A stretch of 64,000 nucleotides of DNA, taken from Akanthomyces muscarius. Taxonomy: Eukaryota > Ascomycota > Sordariomycetes > Hypocreales > Cordycipitaceae. The translations under genes and the position numbers were made by a program. Position 1 is the first letter of the stretch, and the number at the start of each line of letters is the position of its first letter. The notes beneath the pieces are model-generated. The model had not been told where the DNA came from and ran no database searches. It was given only the letters and a program-made list of their open reading frames with translations. Of this stretch, positions 43,416 through 55,762 are shown in pieces. The DNA lies in the NCBI RefSeq assembly GCF_028009165.1, contig NC_079241.1, positions 5,642,001 to 5,706,000 on the forward strand. The letters run 5' to 3'.

Positions 43416-46400
43416 GTTGTGTGATTGTGTGTGGTGGCTGGCGAAGCCCGAAGAGCTTCGGGCTATGGATCGAAGGGGATATCAAGCACCCGCGCGTGGC
43501 GACTTGATGGTACACAGCATCGGCGTATTGCAAAGTAAAAGCCTCAAGCTCGTCGGACTAGTTGACGGAATTGTTGTGATACTCTCTGGTGTAATGTTGG
43601 GGCTGACGCAGCCAGCCTGTGGTGCTGACGAATGGCGGGCTGCAGCGCAGGAGGCGGAGGCGTCTGGCGGGCAGCGCGGCTGGCAGTTGGCAGTTTAGGA
43701 GGACGATATGATGCAGAGTCTCGCGTGGGCAAGGGTTCAAACAGTCTCGCTCTGCCGTTGTTGAAAGAGGGAATTGAGAATAGACCAGCAGCCCGGCCGT
43801 TGGACGTTGTTTTCTGTGGAAAGTAACCTGGCAAGGCCAAGGTTTGAGTTTTTTTAGGCGGAGCGACGAGGCAGGCCACTGAGAGAGGTCGGCGACGAGG
43901 AGCAATCCACTGACGCACCGTAATTTTAGCCAACAAGATCAGCGCACACAACATGCAAATAATAACTTGACGATGCTAAAGTAATTTGAAGGAGAAGAAA
44001 CCCGAGTATATTTCTTGGTGTACTTTTATTAGGATCTGTGGTGTCCTACGCGGTCGTGCATCTACACAGGTAAACATGGAGCGATGGACTCATACCCCGG
44101 ACTACTTACCTAGCGCATGCTGAGGCGGCCCGACAGTGGACAGCCGTGACGGCCTTGGGCGGGTTCCAGTGGGCATCAGTGGGCATTAGTGGGAATCGGT
44201 CGACTTTTCAGCGGCCATGGACGCTAACGACAAAATATTAGCGCCAACGCCAGAATGCACTTTTTTGCTTTTTCTTTCCCGTCTTCTTTTTTTCATGACG
44301 CCGCCAGCCTGCGCCTTTTTTTTCCTCTAATAAGCCAAGCAAGAATTTGTCATACTCAAAACGCAGCCGGGCTCGCCAGTCACGACGGCTTCCTCCCTCG
44401 TAGGGAAGACGGAGCAAAAGATGAAAGCTGCTCAAATCGTTGCTGCCGCGATGTAACAGGCATCAGCTGTGATTCGCAGCGTCCTCAACAACTTGCGGTG
44501 TGTAATAATGCGGCTTCGAATCACCGCGTATCATGTATGTATATAACCTTGGTTTGGCTTGTCAACCTATCAGGCGCCACTTCATCCACGTCTGTAAAGT
44601 GACGTGTTAATGCTCGCTACCACCCTACCACCTACCAACCCAACGGTAGTCTCGCGAGCTCATTCCCGTACCATACATACGATCCACTATGCCGTTTGAC
44701 AGCTGTTGGGCGGTTCTCCTCGATGCAATCTCCACAAATATGTATAATGGTAGAATAATGCCTGGGTGTCAGTGCATGGCATCTCCTGCCATCCGATGCA
44801 ACGACGGGCAGGATTCGTAACTGCAGCTATAAGCCAAGGGCGCCATGTAATACTACAACTGCATGTCATATTCAATAGCACAAGCTTGGAATGAAGCTCA
44901 ATCCCCCCGATGAGACTGACAAGAGCCGTCTGGACGAGCGTCACAGCTTGGGCTTTTCATATCCAATCGCGCTTTCCCGACCGCCGGCTTTAAATCCCCT
45001 AGGCTGCGCCAAAAAAGGGTGGGCAGCCTCCAATACCAGTCCTCAGTGTCAAACGCTACCGACGTCCTTCGGATATCCACCACTCAGACGGCGGAAAATG
45101 AAATAGCATATTTCGCCCGGCGAGTCAGTTTCTTTTCCGTTCCCTTCCTAAATATATCTCTGTCCTGGCCGATCGAACGCGGCCGTTTTGCGCCGCGATC
45201 GAAGAAAGGTCTCCTCTCAACCGTCACATGATGATCCATAACTTGACCGTCGGGGCACTAAGAAATAGCGTTGGCAAGCTCAAAGTTGAATTTTTCAAAT
45301 CGTCGCCGGAGCCTCCAGCCTCCGGCGGCTAACGCCGTCCTGCTTTCTTCTTGGGAATTCTGCCTCCGACCAAGGTGAGTGGGCCAGCTCAGCCCACCCA
45401 GAACGGGATCTCGAGTAGCAAAACAACGCAAACTCGATCGCCAAGACTCGAGAAAAGCTTATCGTCTGACGCCCAGAATATTTTTTCGTTTCCACACCTC
45501 GCATTTTTATTGATGGGCTGCTGCATAACGTAATACAGTGGAATACTAAGTAGTGCCAGCCCCCCGGTAAAGAGGAAAGAGTATCCCCCAACGAAGGGGG
45601 GGGAAGGGGCGAGGCTTAAAAACTTGTTAATATAAGACCGCAAATAATAACCAGTTTCGGCCGGGCGGGCGGCGCCCAGCCCACTTGAATAATTTCATCA
45701 GAACGGGCACGGTTTATCTTGGACATTGACCGCTGGCCTCTTGTCACGCCTGTTTACAAGACCGCCGATCATGCGGCCGCGCCGTCCAGCGCCACCAGGG
45801 CTGACTCTAATTCAATAAATGGCTTGAGTCTGCTAAATTGCATGGCACATATGGCACGGTGCGTGCGAGTCAGTTGCACCAAGCCATTCATCAGTCATGC
45901 TCTACAGAATACGGAGAATTCAGCTCTCAAACAACTGTCGATTCTCGTATATCCTCAGGGCTGCAGGTATCGAATATGCCCCTCCCCAGCTCATCGTCAT
46001 TGGGTTTCGCTACGCAGGCTATATCAGCGGTCAGCTATTGTGGACAGAATACACGAACAAAGCTGCGTGCCTGCTTCCAAATCCCGTGCTCGCCGAAGTT
46101 CTCGGTGACTGTTTGATAGAGCAGAGGATCCTGACCCCTGCAGGGTCCAGTTGCCATCTACTCACGTAAACTAATCAATAATAAAGGATCGTTGTGTAAC
46201 CTGCCTAGCGCATGGCTCAGTGCGAAATCATGCAAGTCCTCTCTCTGCATGAATGCGCTGGGTGCAACATGGAGATTAGGCTCCGGCCACAACGTTTCTT
46301 GGGCGGCGCTGGGCCGGGTTCTGGATGGGTTTATGCAGGCCCGGGTTCTAGCCAAACCGGCCCCAGCATTTGGTGGCTTGCGGGCTTGCCTCGTTGCTGC

Positions 46401-46625
46401 AACATGCACAAGAGCCAAGTCATTCATCAGACGCCACCAAGACATGCAAGCAATCCGCTTGGCGTTCGGAGTTGGTGGCTTGGTGCAGCTGAAGACTATT
46501 TACCAGTAAACAAAGGTACACAGATATCCTAGTCGCTGGCTATATGGGACATTGTCTATAAGCAAGCTAGTATAGCGAAGTATTGGCATGTCCCAAGATC
46601 GAGTAATCATGCAAGGTGGTCTAAT
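43416..46625. other. Large gene-poor region with a possible relic
   Basis: 3.2 kb without a supportable gene. Composition changes along it: 44230-44340 is T-rich, and 45290-45720 has GC clusters and G/C runs in a less GC-rich background (see the separate entry). Short direct repeats (CAGTGGGCAT, then CAGTGGGCATTAGTGGG) lie near 44169-44195. Confidence 0.5.
45290..45720. other. GC-cluster tract, possible mitochondrial insertion or transposon relic
   Basis: The segment has a hairpin GCCGGAG..CTCCGGC at about 45305-45327, a nearby GCCTCCGGCGGCTAACGCCG palindrome-like cluster, a CCCCCCGG run near 45559-45567 and a CCCCCAACGAAGGGGGGGG hairpin near 45586-45604. Between them it is AT-rich (for example TTGTTAATATAAGACCGCAAATAATAACC). 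Such GC clusters in AT-rich DNA are typical of fungal mitochondrial spacers. The link is a resemblance only. Confidence 0.25.
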
Positions 46626-47540
46626 CTACGGCCAGAGCTCCGTTGTTGTCCATGCCGCCTCGTCGTCCTTGGTAGTCAGGTCATGCCTCCACCGCCGGCC
46701 GCGCTCTGGGTCGGACAGATCGACCTGGTCTACTTGCTCTGGGATGATTACAAGCACCCTGAAGTTATCCCGCGCAATCTTGTCGTGCAGGTCCTCCACC
46801 TTTTGACCGAGGCCAAGCCCAGGACCCGGTGCCGACGATAGGGGTGTGCCGGGCGGTGGGTTGCGGAAGCTTCCTCGCATGACGGGGCTCAGATTTCCAA
46901 AATGTGCTGTGAGCTCCTTGGCCCATCCCCAGGCATCTGCTTCGGCATCTGTCTTTGTATTGCCGGCCTGTTGCCGACGCATGTGCGCGCTCAAGGCCTG
47001 TCGTACTGGCAGTGCGGCGTCTGATTCGATATCCGGCCCAACCATGTACACGCGGCCACGAATGCGCCATTGTGTTTTAGCCTCCGCCGCCCAGATAACG
47101 CCCTCAACGGGACCTCCGGCGCACGATGGCAATATTTCCGTTGCGCCAGTGGAAGTGGTGGAAGGCTTGGGGAACATCTCAGACACCTTCTCCATGCGCA
47201 CATCCGTAGTGATGGTCAGTAGATCCGTCTGATAGACATTAGGGTTTCGTGGCGCAGGGTTGCGCGGATTCAAGCTGAGGGCTGCCCACATGCCGCGATA
47301 GACAACGGTACGGGCTCTGGGCGAAAAGGTTGCTGCATCGGTGGTCCATTGCGCCGAAGGTGTGGTATCGGCGCCAAGTTCACGATGGAGCGAGCTGAGG
47401 ACAAAGGTAGGAGAGTCCATGGCTTCCAGGTGGGAGACGAGGGCGGCGCGCCATGGGGCGAGCTGGACGGAGAATCGGCTCATGCTGGAGGCTGAGAAAT
47501 GGCGCACAATCTGCTGTGTTCGTTGTGCAGGGACTGCCAT
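46626..47540 (-). CDS. Pyridoxamine 5'-phosphate oxidase-like, Alr4036-family FMN-binding protein
   Basis: Single exon, minus strand, 304 aa. The family (Alr4036-type PNPOx-like split-barrel proteins) binds FMN; the physiological substrate is unknown in fungi. Key words are LAPWRAALVSHLE (about 26-38), FVLSSLHRELGAD, ARTVVYRGMWAAL with the conserved RGMW-like turn, DLLTITTDVRMEKV, and AKTQWRIRGRVYMVG. The GSFRNPPPGTPL element typical of the C-terminal part is followed by a DNFRVLVIIPEQVDQVDL strand near the end. The first 20 residues are Ser/Arg/Gln-rich and may be a mitochondrial targeting tail, or translation may begin at the internal Met of MSRFSVQLAPW. Confidence 0.9.
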   Translation of the reverse strand: MAVPAQRTQQIVRHFSASSMSRFSVQLAPWRAALVSHLEAMDSPTFVLSSLHRELGADTTPSAQWTTDAATFSPRARTVVYRGMWAALSLNPRNPAPRNPNVYQTDLLTITTDVRMEKVSEMFPKPSTTSTGATEILPSCAGGPVEGVIWAAEAKTQWRIRGRVYMVGPDIESDAALPVRQALSAHMRRQQAGNTKTDAEADAWGWAKELTAHFGNLSPVMRGSFRNPPPGTPLSSAPGPGLGLGQKVEDLHDKIARDNFRVLVIIPEQVDQVDLSDPERGRRWRHDLTTKDDEAAWTTTELWP

Positions 47541-50154
47541 GGGCGATGCCGTGATGAGCAGACGATGTGAGTTGAAATATACGGGAATACTGGAGCTGCG
47601 ACGCGCGAATGATGGCGGAGCTCAAATGGTGGCGTCATGGAGAGAGCGTTACTTATCGATGGAGCTTTTCACTCTATCGTGGTCAACTACTAGCAAGGAA
47701 GGCAGCCTACCCTGCATCTCGGCTTCTGGCAAGCAACCGGGGCCACACCAGGAGCAAGACAGGTGAACGGATACATTCTTGTGTCGATTTTGGTAGCTCT
47801 GTGGGATCTTACACCGGGCCTATGCCGGGGTCAGGATGGAGCTCTACCGAGGACAGGGCACAAAGTTGGGCACGAGTCGGTTGTCGCGAGTAACTCGATA
47901 GGATAAGGTAGGGCCGGGTAGGTTCCGAGGCGGGCGGGATTCAAAGTTTATAGAATGTGGCAGCCAAGGCGACAGGGTGGGCATGGCATGGGGAGAGATG
48001 GGGATGAGGGAGGCACGGAGGACAAGCCTCGTTGATGCGGGTGTAGTGATTGCAAATGAGTGGTTGCTGAAAGCCGTCTGCGAGATTTTGTTTCTAGGCT
48101 CGATCTGTTGTAGCGCGGTAGGGCACTTTTACGGCGTGCCTCGATGAGCTGAAAAAGTGACGCGACAAAGACACATGGTGTCGACCGCAACGCCTGGTCT
48201 CGGCAATCGCGGGATGGCCAAATTATGCCGGACGCCGTTATTGACTGGTGCAGTCCTTGGTACGAGGCGGGAGCTGGTCGGTGGGAGAGAGAGGGAGGGG
48301 CGTGGTGGTGGGCGAGCATGGATCGCAGGAGTGCATCGTGAGTGGGCAAAAAAGCATCGTCGGGGGTCTGCTCAAGCCGGGACGATGCGGTACATGACCG
48401 ACGGGGGCGCAAGGGGGGCTGGCGCAACGGTAACAAGTATTGGACTTTTTTCTTCTTCTCGGGCTGAGGTTCTAGACCGTGTTTATCATGGCTGCCCATC
48501 TTAACCCAAAGCAGCTGAGGCGAGCTGGCGACGGGAGAAAGATGCCGGGTAAGAAAAGCGGGAGCAAAAGAAGCGTGAAGTACTAGGAAAAGATGGTTAT
48601 GGTCAAATCTTTGTTGACGGAACTGTCATTGTAAATTGATTTGATGAGATGAAGAGATGGTTGAGAAGCAGGCTGGCGGATTGCAAACGCGAGGGGAAAC
48701 GAAACGAGGCAGCTGGTGAAGCAGGCGTGCGTGCGTGGCTGTGGAGAGGCAAGCGGAGGCAGGGACTTGTGATGGTGAACTGACACTGCCTGTAGCCTGT
48801 AGCCTGTAGCCTGCAGCCTGTAGGGTGGTAGTGGTGGCCACTGACAGCTACCAGTAGCGTGGGCCAGGCCAGGTGTCTTCAACAGTCGAGCAGACTCGCA
48901 AACCGGTTGACCAGTTCTTGTGTAATGTCAAGCTAACAAGTCGACTAGCGCTGCAAGACGACAGATTACCAGGTAACAGGATCCGGCAGACCCAGGCCTA
49001 GCCCTTGCGGCCTTGCCCCATGGCTTGGAAGCGTGCGGCTTGGTCGAGGACCCAAGGCGTCATCAGATGCGAGCGACGCTAGAGCCCGGACAAGACGACA
49101 GAAAAGGCCTCGCCCATTTCCCAGACCCCTGCTGCCCTGCCTAGCCTCGCATTCTGGCCTGCACCAGCCTGCATCTGCGCCGCCGTCCAGCCTATCAAGC
49201 GGCCGGCTCGCCGCCAAACAAGACAAGAAATTGCCAAGCTTTTTTGGGCTCCCTCTTGCCGCCCCATATCGCCGGTGCGGTGTCTCCAGGGCCCCATCCA
49301 TCCCCATCATCCATGCCCCCCATCTGCGCAGTGCCACTACCTACTGGTACAGTGGTGAGTGGTACCACCGCTCACCTGCTGGATGGATGCATGTATGCAG
49401 GCCCGGCACTGCCTTGCCTTGGCCCATTTTTACCGACCTACCTGCTCTGCACTAGCGCTCCATTACAGCGTCCCTACAGGCCCTCACCCCAGTACCGAGC
49501 CTCGTTCCAGCGGCTTGTCAGCCTCTGGACCCTTCTAAAATGGACATCTTCTCCCCCGAGCTCTGCTTATTCCCACCCGCCTCGTCCCCCATCTTATTTA
49601 TTTCCAGCTCCTCTCGATGCTAATATTACTCGTCCGTTTCTGCTCATCGCGCGTAACAGCACCAGTAGCCCTCCAAACCCTTTTTTTTTTTTATTTCCGG
49701 CCTTTTCTTCTCGGCACTCACTTTTCCTCCCTTTCTTCTCTCGGTTTTATTTTCTTCTCTTCTTCTCCCTCTGCCTCATCTCTTATCCGTCTTTCTTTGT
49801 GGCCCCCAATACAGCAGCCGGGGTGGCGGCACGGACACAAAAGAAGAAAAAACGTCCCCCGAAGCCTCAACGGCGTCCAACGCGGCCACCACCTACCTAC
49901 GTATTGCTCTGCTGCGACCTCGCTCAACGCCCAGCCCGGCCCTTTGGCCATCGCTGGCGCCGCTTCTGGTCTCGTTCATAACTGTGCTCGTCTCTCATTG
50001 AAAGGCTGCCTTGTCCGACGAACCGTGCCACTCAACGTTATAGCACCCCATTTCGGCCCCCAAAAGGTGGGCTGTCTCGCGACCGCGCAGCCCCAGCTCG
50101 AACCGTCCTTCTTCAACCCCAAACGGAGCCTCGCAGCATCTCCCTTCACTGGCC
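47541..50154. promoter_or_regulatory. Divergent region with long pyrimidine-rich leader of the Zn2Cys6 gene
   Basis: 2.6 kb between two start codons. The right part (about 49440-50150) is strongly C/T-rich with TTTTTTTT runs near 49680 and is a probable long 5' leader. The heptamer repeat at 48789-48823 lies within it. Open frames in this stretch have no domain and look like shadows. Confidence 0.55.
48789..48823. repeat. Heptamer repeat CCTGTAG x5
   Basis: Five consecutive 7-bp units (CCTGTAG, the fourth CCTGCAG) lie in non-coding DNA. Confidence 0.95.
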
Positions 50155-52476
50155 ATGAATGCTCCTCCGCGGCATCTGCCGCCGCCCATGGTTCTTGCGC
50201 AGCAAGCAGGCCGCCTGGCACCGCTGTCCTTTCTCGGTTCCGCAGACCATCACGCGCGCGCGCAGCATCCTCCGCCGCCGCCTGCGCCTGTCCTGCGCAG
50301 CCCTGGCCACGACAGGCTAAACGGCAGCAACCACGGCCATTCTACGGCGTCACCACCCACCGGTAACCACTCCTCGCTACATCACCACAACTCGTACCAT
50401 GGCCATGCGCCGCTTCCCATGCACACGCACGCCAGGCGGGATTATTCCGACGACAGAACAGAGTACCATGGCGACAGGTCAGAGTACCACGACGACGGAA
50501 GGGAATTTCACGACGAAACTGAAAACTTCACCGGCGACGGCCCTCCCAAGAAGAAGCAGAAGCGCAACAAGCCTACACTCTCTTGCCACGAATGCGTAGA
50601 ACGAAAGACCAAGGTAAATCCTGTGCGCTCCAATGCGGGAGTCCATTAAAAGCTGACCATGTTAGTGTGACCGTGGCCGTCCGCACTGTCTAGCTTGTAA
50701 GTTGCACAAGATTGATGTGTCTGCCTTTGCGGAGAACTAACCCACAACAAAGGCATCAAGAGACAAACCGAGTGCAGATATGCGCATGTTGCCAACCTGC
50801 TAGAGTATGTCCCATCTCATCGACGTGCAGCGCTAGCCTCTCTAACTTGAATGCAGGGAAACGACTCGATCAGCTTCCACTGGCCGCCGCATGACCAAGG
50901 CACCCAAAAAGAAGCCAGGTACCGAGGGCAGAACCAACATTCCCAACATTGCAGATCGATACGCGACCGCTGGCGGCAGCACGTCGCGCGGCGCTCTGGC
51001 TCTCTCCACCGGGCTCATGTCCAACGTTCCCTATTCCAAGTCGTCCTCGAGCAATGTCTTCGGCATTGGCTCTGAGCACCCATTCGCAAATTACTGGACT
51101 TGCGAAGGCGGCCTGAAAGAGGTCATTTCGGTGCTACCCGAAAAGCAACAGGCAGACCTCCTCATTAACCGGTATTTCGAGTGTGTAGATCCGGTGTATC
51201 CCATGATTCACCGCCTCACCTTTTACGCCGACTACGAGGAGTTCTGGCGCATGAATGACCAGCAAAAGCAAGACATGGACGCCGCCTATATTGCGCAGAT
51301 CTTTGTCATGATTGCTTTAGGAACCCAATTCGTCACTTCCACGACAGGCAAGGAGCGCAAGCAGCAGGCCGAGTTTTACGCGTCCGCCTGCAACCAGGCT
51401 CTGCGCATAGCTTCGTATCTCAGCATTGCTTCCCTGCGCTCCATTCAGGCCATGGTGTTGATGACGTATTTCCTCATCAATGATAACCACGCATCTGACG
51501 GCTGGGCTTTCGCTGGCATTCTCATCCGGCAAGCCTACGCAATGGGTCTGCACCGTGATCCTAACATTGGTAAGATATGCTAGTCTTTGGAATTGTAGCT
51601 CCGGTCTAATTATTTCCCACAGTCACGCCGGACGCGAGTCCTTTTGAGAAGCAGCAACGGCGCAAAGTATGGCAGGCAGTACTGCTCCAAGATACCTTCT
51701 TGACCGTGCTCCTTTCGCTGCCTCCCTCGGCCACGCACACGGATGTCTCCGTAGATGACCTCAACGACCACGGAAGCTCCATTGCCAGCAGTGACCCAAC
51801 CGACACTGCTTACGTTCGGGGCTCGTGGACGTTGGCGAATCTCGTGCAGGAAACCATATGCTCGCCACGTTCTCTCGACCTTCCCATCTGCGGCACTGGC
51901 CGCCACAAGTCCAAGCTGGTCGCCGACTTTCGCGCCGTGTATCGATCGTTCCCCGACGTTTTCCGGTCTTGGGACGCCGACAGCCTGACGGGCATGGCGC
52001 AGACCAACAAGCGCGTGGTGCGCCAGACGCTCTTCCTCACCAGCAACTACTTCCACAACCTCATGCTGGTTCACGCATCCGAGAGTCCCGATGTCCCGGT
52101 CAACACGCGCGGCACGCTCGAGGCAGCGCACGATGCCATCAGCGCCTTCTTCATGCTCTTCTCGCTCCTCGAGGCCGAGGCTCGGGTGTGGTGGGTCTTT
52201 AACCACAGGGCTTTTCTCGAGGCTGTGTGCATTGGCAACGTGCTGCGCGAGGCGCTCCGCGAGCCTGGCGGCAAGGAGACGCTCGCGAGGGATCCGCTCT
52301 TTGTGCGAGCCAGAGCCGATATCAGTACGTATCATGTCACATTTCTTGTGCAAAAAAAAAAAAGTATTAATATTGACGCAGCACGCATGATTGAGATTTT
52401 GCAGCTCATGACAGAGGACTCTGAAGTCTCTCACACCCGCATCGAGGTCCTCAGCGCCTACTTGACGCTCGAGTGA
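50155..52476 (+). CDS. Zn2Cys6 fungal-type transcription factor
   Basis: Six exons, 50155-50613, 50666-50696, 50753-50804, 50857-51569, 51623-52324 and 52382-52476, give 683 aa. The N-terminus is His/Pro/Ser-rich, followed by Asp/Tyr/His repeats (EYHGDRSEYHDD) and a basic patch PPKKKQKRNK. The binuclear zinc cluster has spacing C-x2-C-x6-C-x6-C-x2-C-x6-C (Cys 144, 147, 154, 161, 164, 171). It is split by two introns, one before Cys154 and one inside the Cys164 codon. The fungal-specific transcription-factor middle homology region follows: DPVYPMIHRLTFYADYEEFW, the helical ALRIASYLSIASLRSIQAMVLMTYF, RQAYAMGLHRDPNI and the RRKVWQAVLLQDTFL part. Target genes cannot be inferred. Exon joins all keep frame and GT..AG ends. 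Confidence 0.93.
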
Positions 52477-55400
52477 GAGCGCGCCGTGCTTTGTGTAAGC
52501 TCAAGCACTTGATGCACATGATTCATTGTTTATACTTTTTATGTCGTGTTTATACTCTCATGATTTTCTCAACGTCCTCTTCTTTGTTTGGCATCTTTTC
52601 AAAGCGTTGGCGCTCTGTTTGGCGGTTGGAGTTGGTGACGGCCTGGGTGCAGCTGGCACCTGGCGGCCCGCATCGCGTGTGTAAGCCATTGGGCTGCGGC
52701 ATCTTTATTCTAGCAAATATTTTTTGACACGTCTGAAATCGAAGCACTCTTGATGGGAATATCGCTTTCCACCTGTTCCTGTTTTCAATTTTTCATTCTA
52801 CCAGTACGATTTCTCGCCATAGATCTGACTCGCCATGCTGTGCAATTCTTGTGCCTTCATCCACAACCAAAGAGCACGTGGGCAGACATCGATCTTGCGC
52901 CCGCCCGCCCACTCGGGTCTAGAACGGTTGGAGGCGCTGCACACAACACCAAAGTACTGGTAGAGAAGACGATGGCGCCGGCCTGCGGACCAGGTCTGGA
53001 CATGGTGGCGGCGTGGCCGGGATTATCACACAACTTTTTGCTCACTATTGATTTTTTTTCTTTCCCAAGTTGACCGAGCTCTTCAGCTGAGCGCCTCATC
53101 GCCCGCCGCCCCCTTTGCCGCTGCACTAGCAGCGAGGGCGTTGCAACGTGCAGAAGCTAATTTGCCCACGAGCTTTATTATGTCCTCTCCTGGCGTATCT
53201 ACACCTCTAGGAGCAAACGGCTGGCAGCCAAGCAACCAAATAGTCAAAGGTGGCTGGCGAGCTTGTTTGGACTACCGATAGGCCTCGATGGAGACCTGGT
53301 AGGCGGTAATGGGTTGGCAAAAGAGGCCGCCAAGTGTATTTTTGTTTCCACAGCCAATACCCCATGTTCCGTGTGTTTTTTTTTTTCAAAGGTGAAACCA
53401 ACAGGGCCCCAACAATGGCCGGTTCAAGTTCAGCATGCATAGCACCGTTTGTGAAAGGCGCGCGAGAAGGCTTTTGTCGCATCTAATTTAAGAAGCTGCC
53501 CTACCTTGCCTTTGGGTACACGCATGACCACGACGGTCAAACCCCCGTTGACAGGATGCTGTGGGGAGCTCGTGCAACATGATGCCCTGCCCAAGGTTGC
53601 GTTTTCTGCAATGATTGTTTTCCTTGGGCTTAGCGGGCGCTGCAGGCACTCTGGAATAGGCATGCCCCCCGTGGCATGTCGGTTTACGGATACCAGTACG
53701 AGATTTGACCGGGGGGCAAGTGTGAGCTGCGGCATTTCCGGCAGAAATGACGGGGACACACAAGATTGCCGGACGGGAATTGTCCAAAAACTCAAAAGAT
53801 GAAAAACGGAAACCAGTCTCCTGGGAGAGATACGTCCGTCATTAAAAGCCGGCAATGCGAGTTCTTGAACGGCGGGGTGGAAAGGGCCAGCACTCTCCGT
53901 ACTGAGCAGTCATTTTCGAGACACGAGGGGGGCAGTGCTTGTTGCTTTTATTCCCTCCCCGACCGACTTACTCGTGAAGGCCTCGTCAGCTTTCTCTCTC
54001 TCTCTGTCCTCTCTCTCGGGGGGCCATGCCGGAGGGGGCTCAGAAGCGAGCACTATGCGCGTCAAGAACAAAAGTTCCCCAAAATTCCTCCTCGTATTTG
54101 GGTTGAACCCTGTTCGGGGGGCAATGCAGACGAGACTGGCCAGAATTATGAAGTAAAATGCAACAGCCGAAGAAACTGAAGGGGGCCGCCAGATCCTAGA
54201 GGAAATCAAACGCCAAGACGAATGGCCGCGCGTTCTGCCCTAAAATCACAAATGGGACGATCTACTATAACGGTCTCCATGGTGCATTGGTGCATAACTA
54301 GGCAAACTATCCGCATATTGCACAGCACGAATCGGCGGCAGGGATGACATGACAAGCTTTTCTTCTGCCCACCTGTACGAGAAGAAAAAAGAGGCAATGC
54401 AGTGCAGTGCAGCCTGTGCAGGGGAGGGTTCGTGCAGGAATTCCTGCGGGCTTTTCTGCTTGGCCATCATAAGACTCCAGGGCGCATTGGTAGGGCACTG
54501 GGCAGGCACGACCGGTAGATACGGAGCAACGTAGGTGAAGTGGGAATCATTTCCCGCGTCTTGTCACTTCAGGAAGTTCAGGATGGCTTCTGGTGTTGCT
54601 GCGCCGCCTTACGAGGCGCGTCCTCCATCCCGGCACCCGAGGAACGCAGCCCACCCACAGCACAGCACAGCACAGGGTCTGTGTGCGTGTGTGATTTCCT
54701 ACTGGCAATTTCAAGGGCCAAGCAGATCGTCCGTCCTCGCCCTTGGGTCTGGGAGAAAGCTGTGCTTTCTGGCTGGCTGGGAAGCGACAAGAGTGGGACG
54801 ATCCCAGCCCGTCTTGGGCAAAGCGACTTGCGTCAGCCTCTGTCGAGATGGTGGGTTTTTATGGCGCTCTTGCGCAAATCGAACTAGTGATTTTTCTAGG
54901 CCCGTTTCTGTCTTTGGTGCTTTCCTCGTCATAATAAGCCACGACAGCTGGCAGTTGGCCGAAGCGAGGTTCGCGCACCAAGAATCTGGCGATGGCCTCT
55001 GATCGAGCTTCTCCTGCCTGCCTCGCAAAAAAATGATTTGCGTAGAGACTTGGGCCCATCATGAAGCATGCTTTGACAAGGCGGAACAGAATTATTTGTA
55101 TTGATATTTCCTGCACGCCCCCAGCTAGAATGAACCCCTGTCAAACACAGCCTTATTACTCAGTGCTCAGAGCGGCAGACATAGGCCGATGGATTCGGCC
55201 CCGGCACAGCCTTGTAGTAGCCGTTCCAGACCCAGACAGCCAGACCCGCGCTCCCACCAATTGTCGAGGGCCACGGTGTAAGTCATCAGTCAGTCAGTCA
55301 GTCGGGGTCCTGGTCATCCCACTCTGCAACGTGCGCGCCCTGGGCTGTGTGAGTGAGTGAGTGAGTGCGTGCGCGTGCTGACTGTGTATACCTACCTGGC

Positions 55401-55762
55401 TCGTCCACTCTCCCTGTTTCCCCCAGTCCTTTTTACAACAGACTCATTGCACCCGAGTGACACTTTGTGTATTTCCGACGAACCGGTTACATTTGCGTTC
55501 AATTTTTTGCTTTGTTCATTATTATACGTTGGCCTTTTTTTTGTTTCTTTTTTTTCTTTCGTCGCTCGCTTGTTGCCCAATCCCGACAAACCATCCGGCC
55601 AGTGGCACCGGGAGGTTTTTTGAACGGCTGCCTAGCGAGCCACGCCAGAGTCGACGTGTCCCGCGGCAAAATTCGCAGTGCGGCTGGCAGCCTGAGTATC
55701 ACGGCCGTCTCTTCGTCTCTCATTTTCATTCTTTTATACGTCTCCCCGCCAGGAAAAGGAAA
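52477..55762. other. Large intergenic region with simple repeats
   Basis: 3.3 kb without a supportable gene. It includes a poly-T run near 53378-53391, CT runs near 53990-54020, an AGTC repeat at about 55286-55303 and a GTGA repeat at about 55347-55372. The 3' part (55380-55762) is T/C-rich and leads to the next start. Confidence 0.55.
55286..55372. repeat. Two tetranucleotide repeats (AGTC)n and (GTGA)n
   Basis: About 4-5 AGTC units near 55286-55303 and about 5 GTGA units, followed by GTGC-rich sequence, at 55347-55372. They are simple repeats in the upstream region of the type I membrane protein gene. Confidence 0.9.

Noticed and set aside
44505..44535. Possible tRNA T-arm around CTTCGAATCACCGC
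   Set aside because: The expected G before the TTC loop is missing and no clover-leaf fits.
47948..48499. 183-codon minus-strand frame
   Set aside because: Composition (Ser, Arg, Pro, His) fits random frame in CT-rich DNA; no domain.
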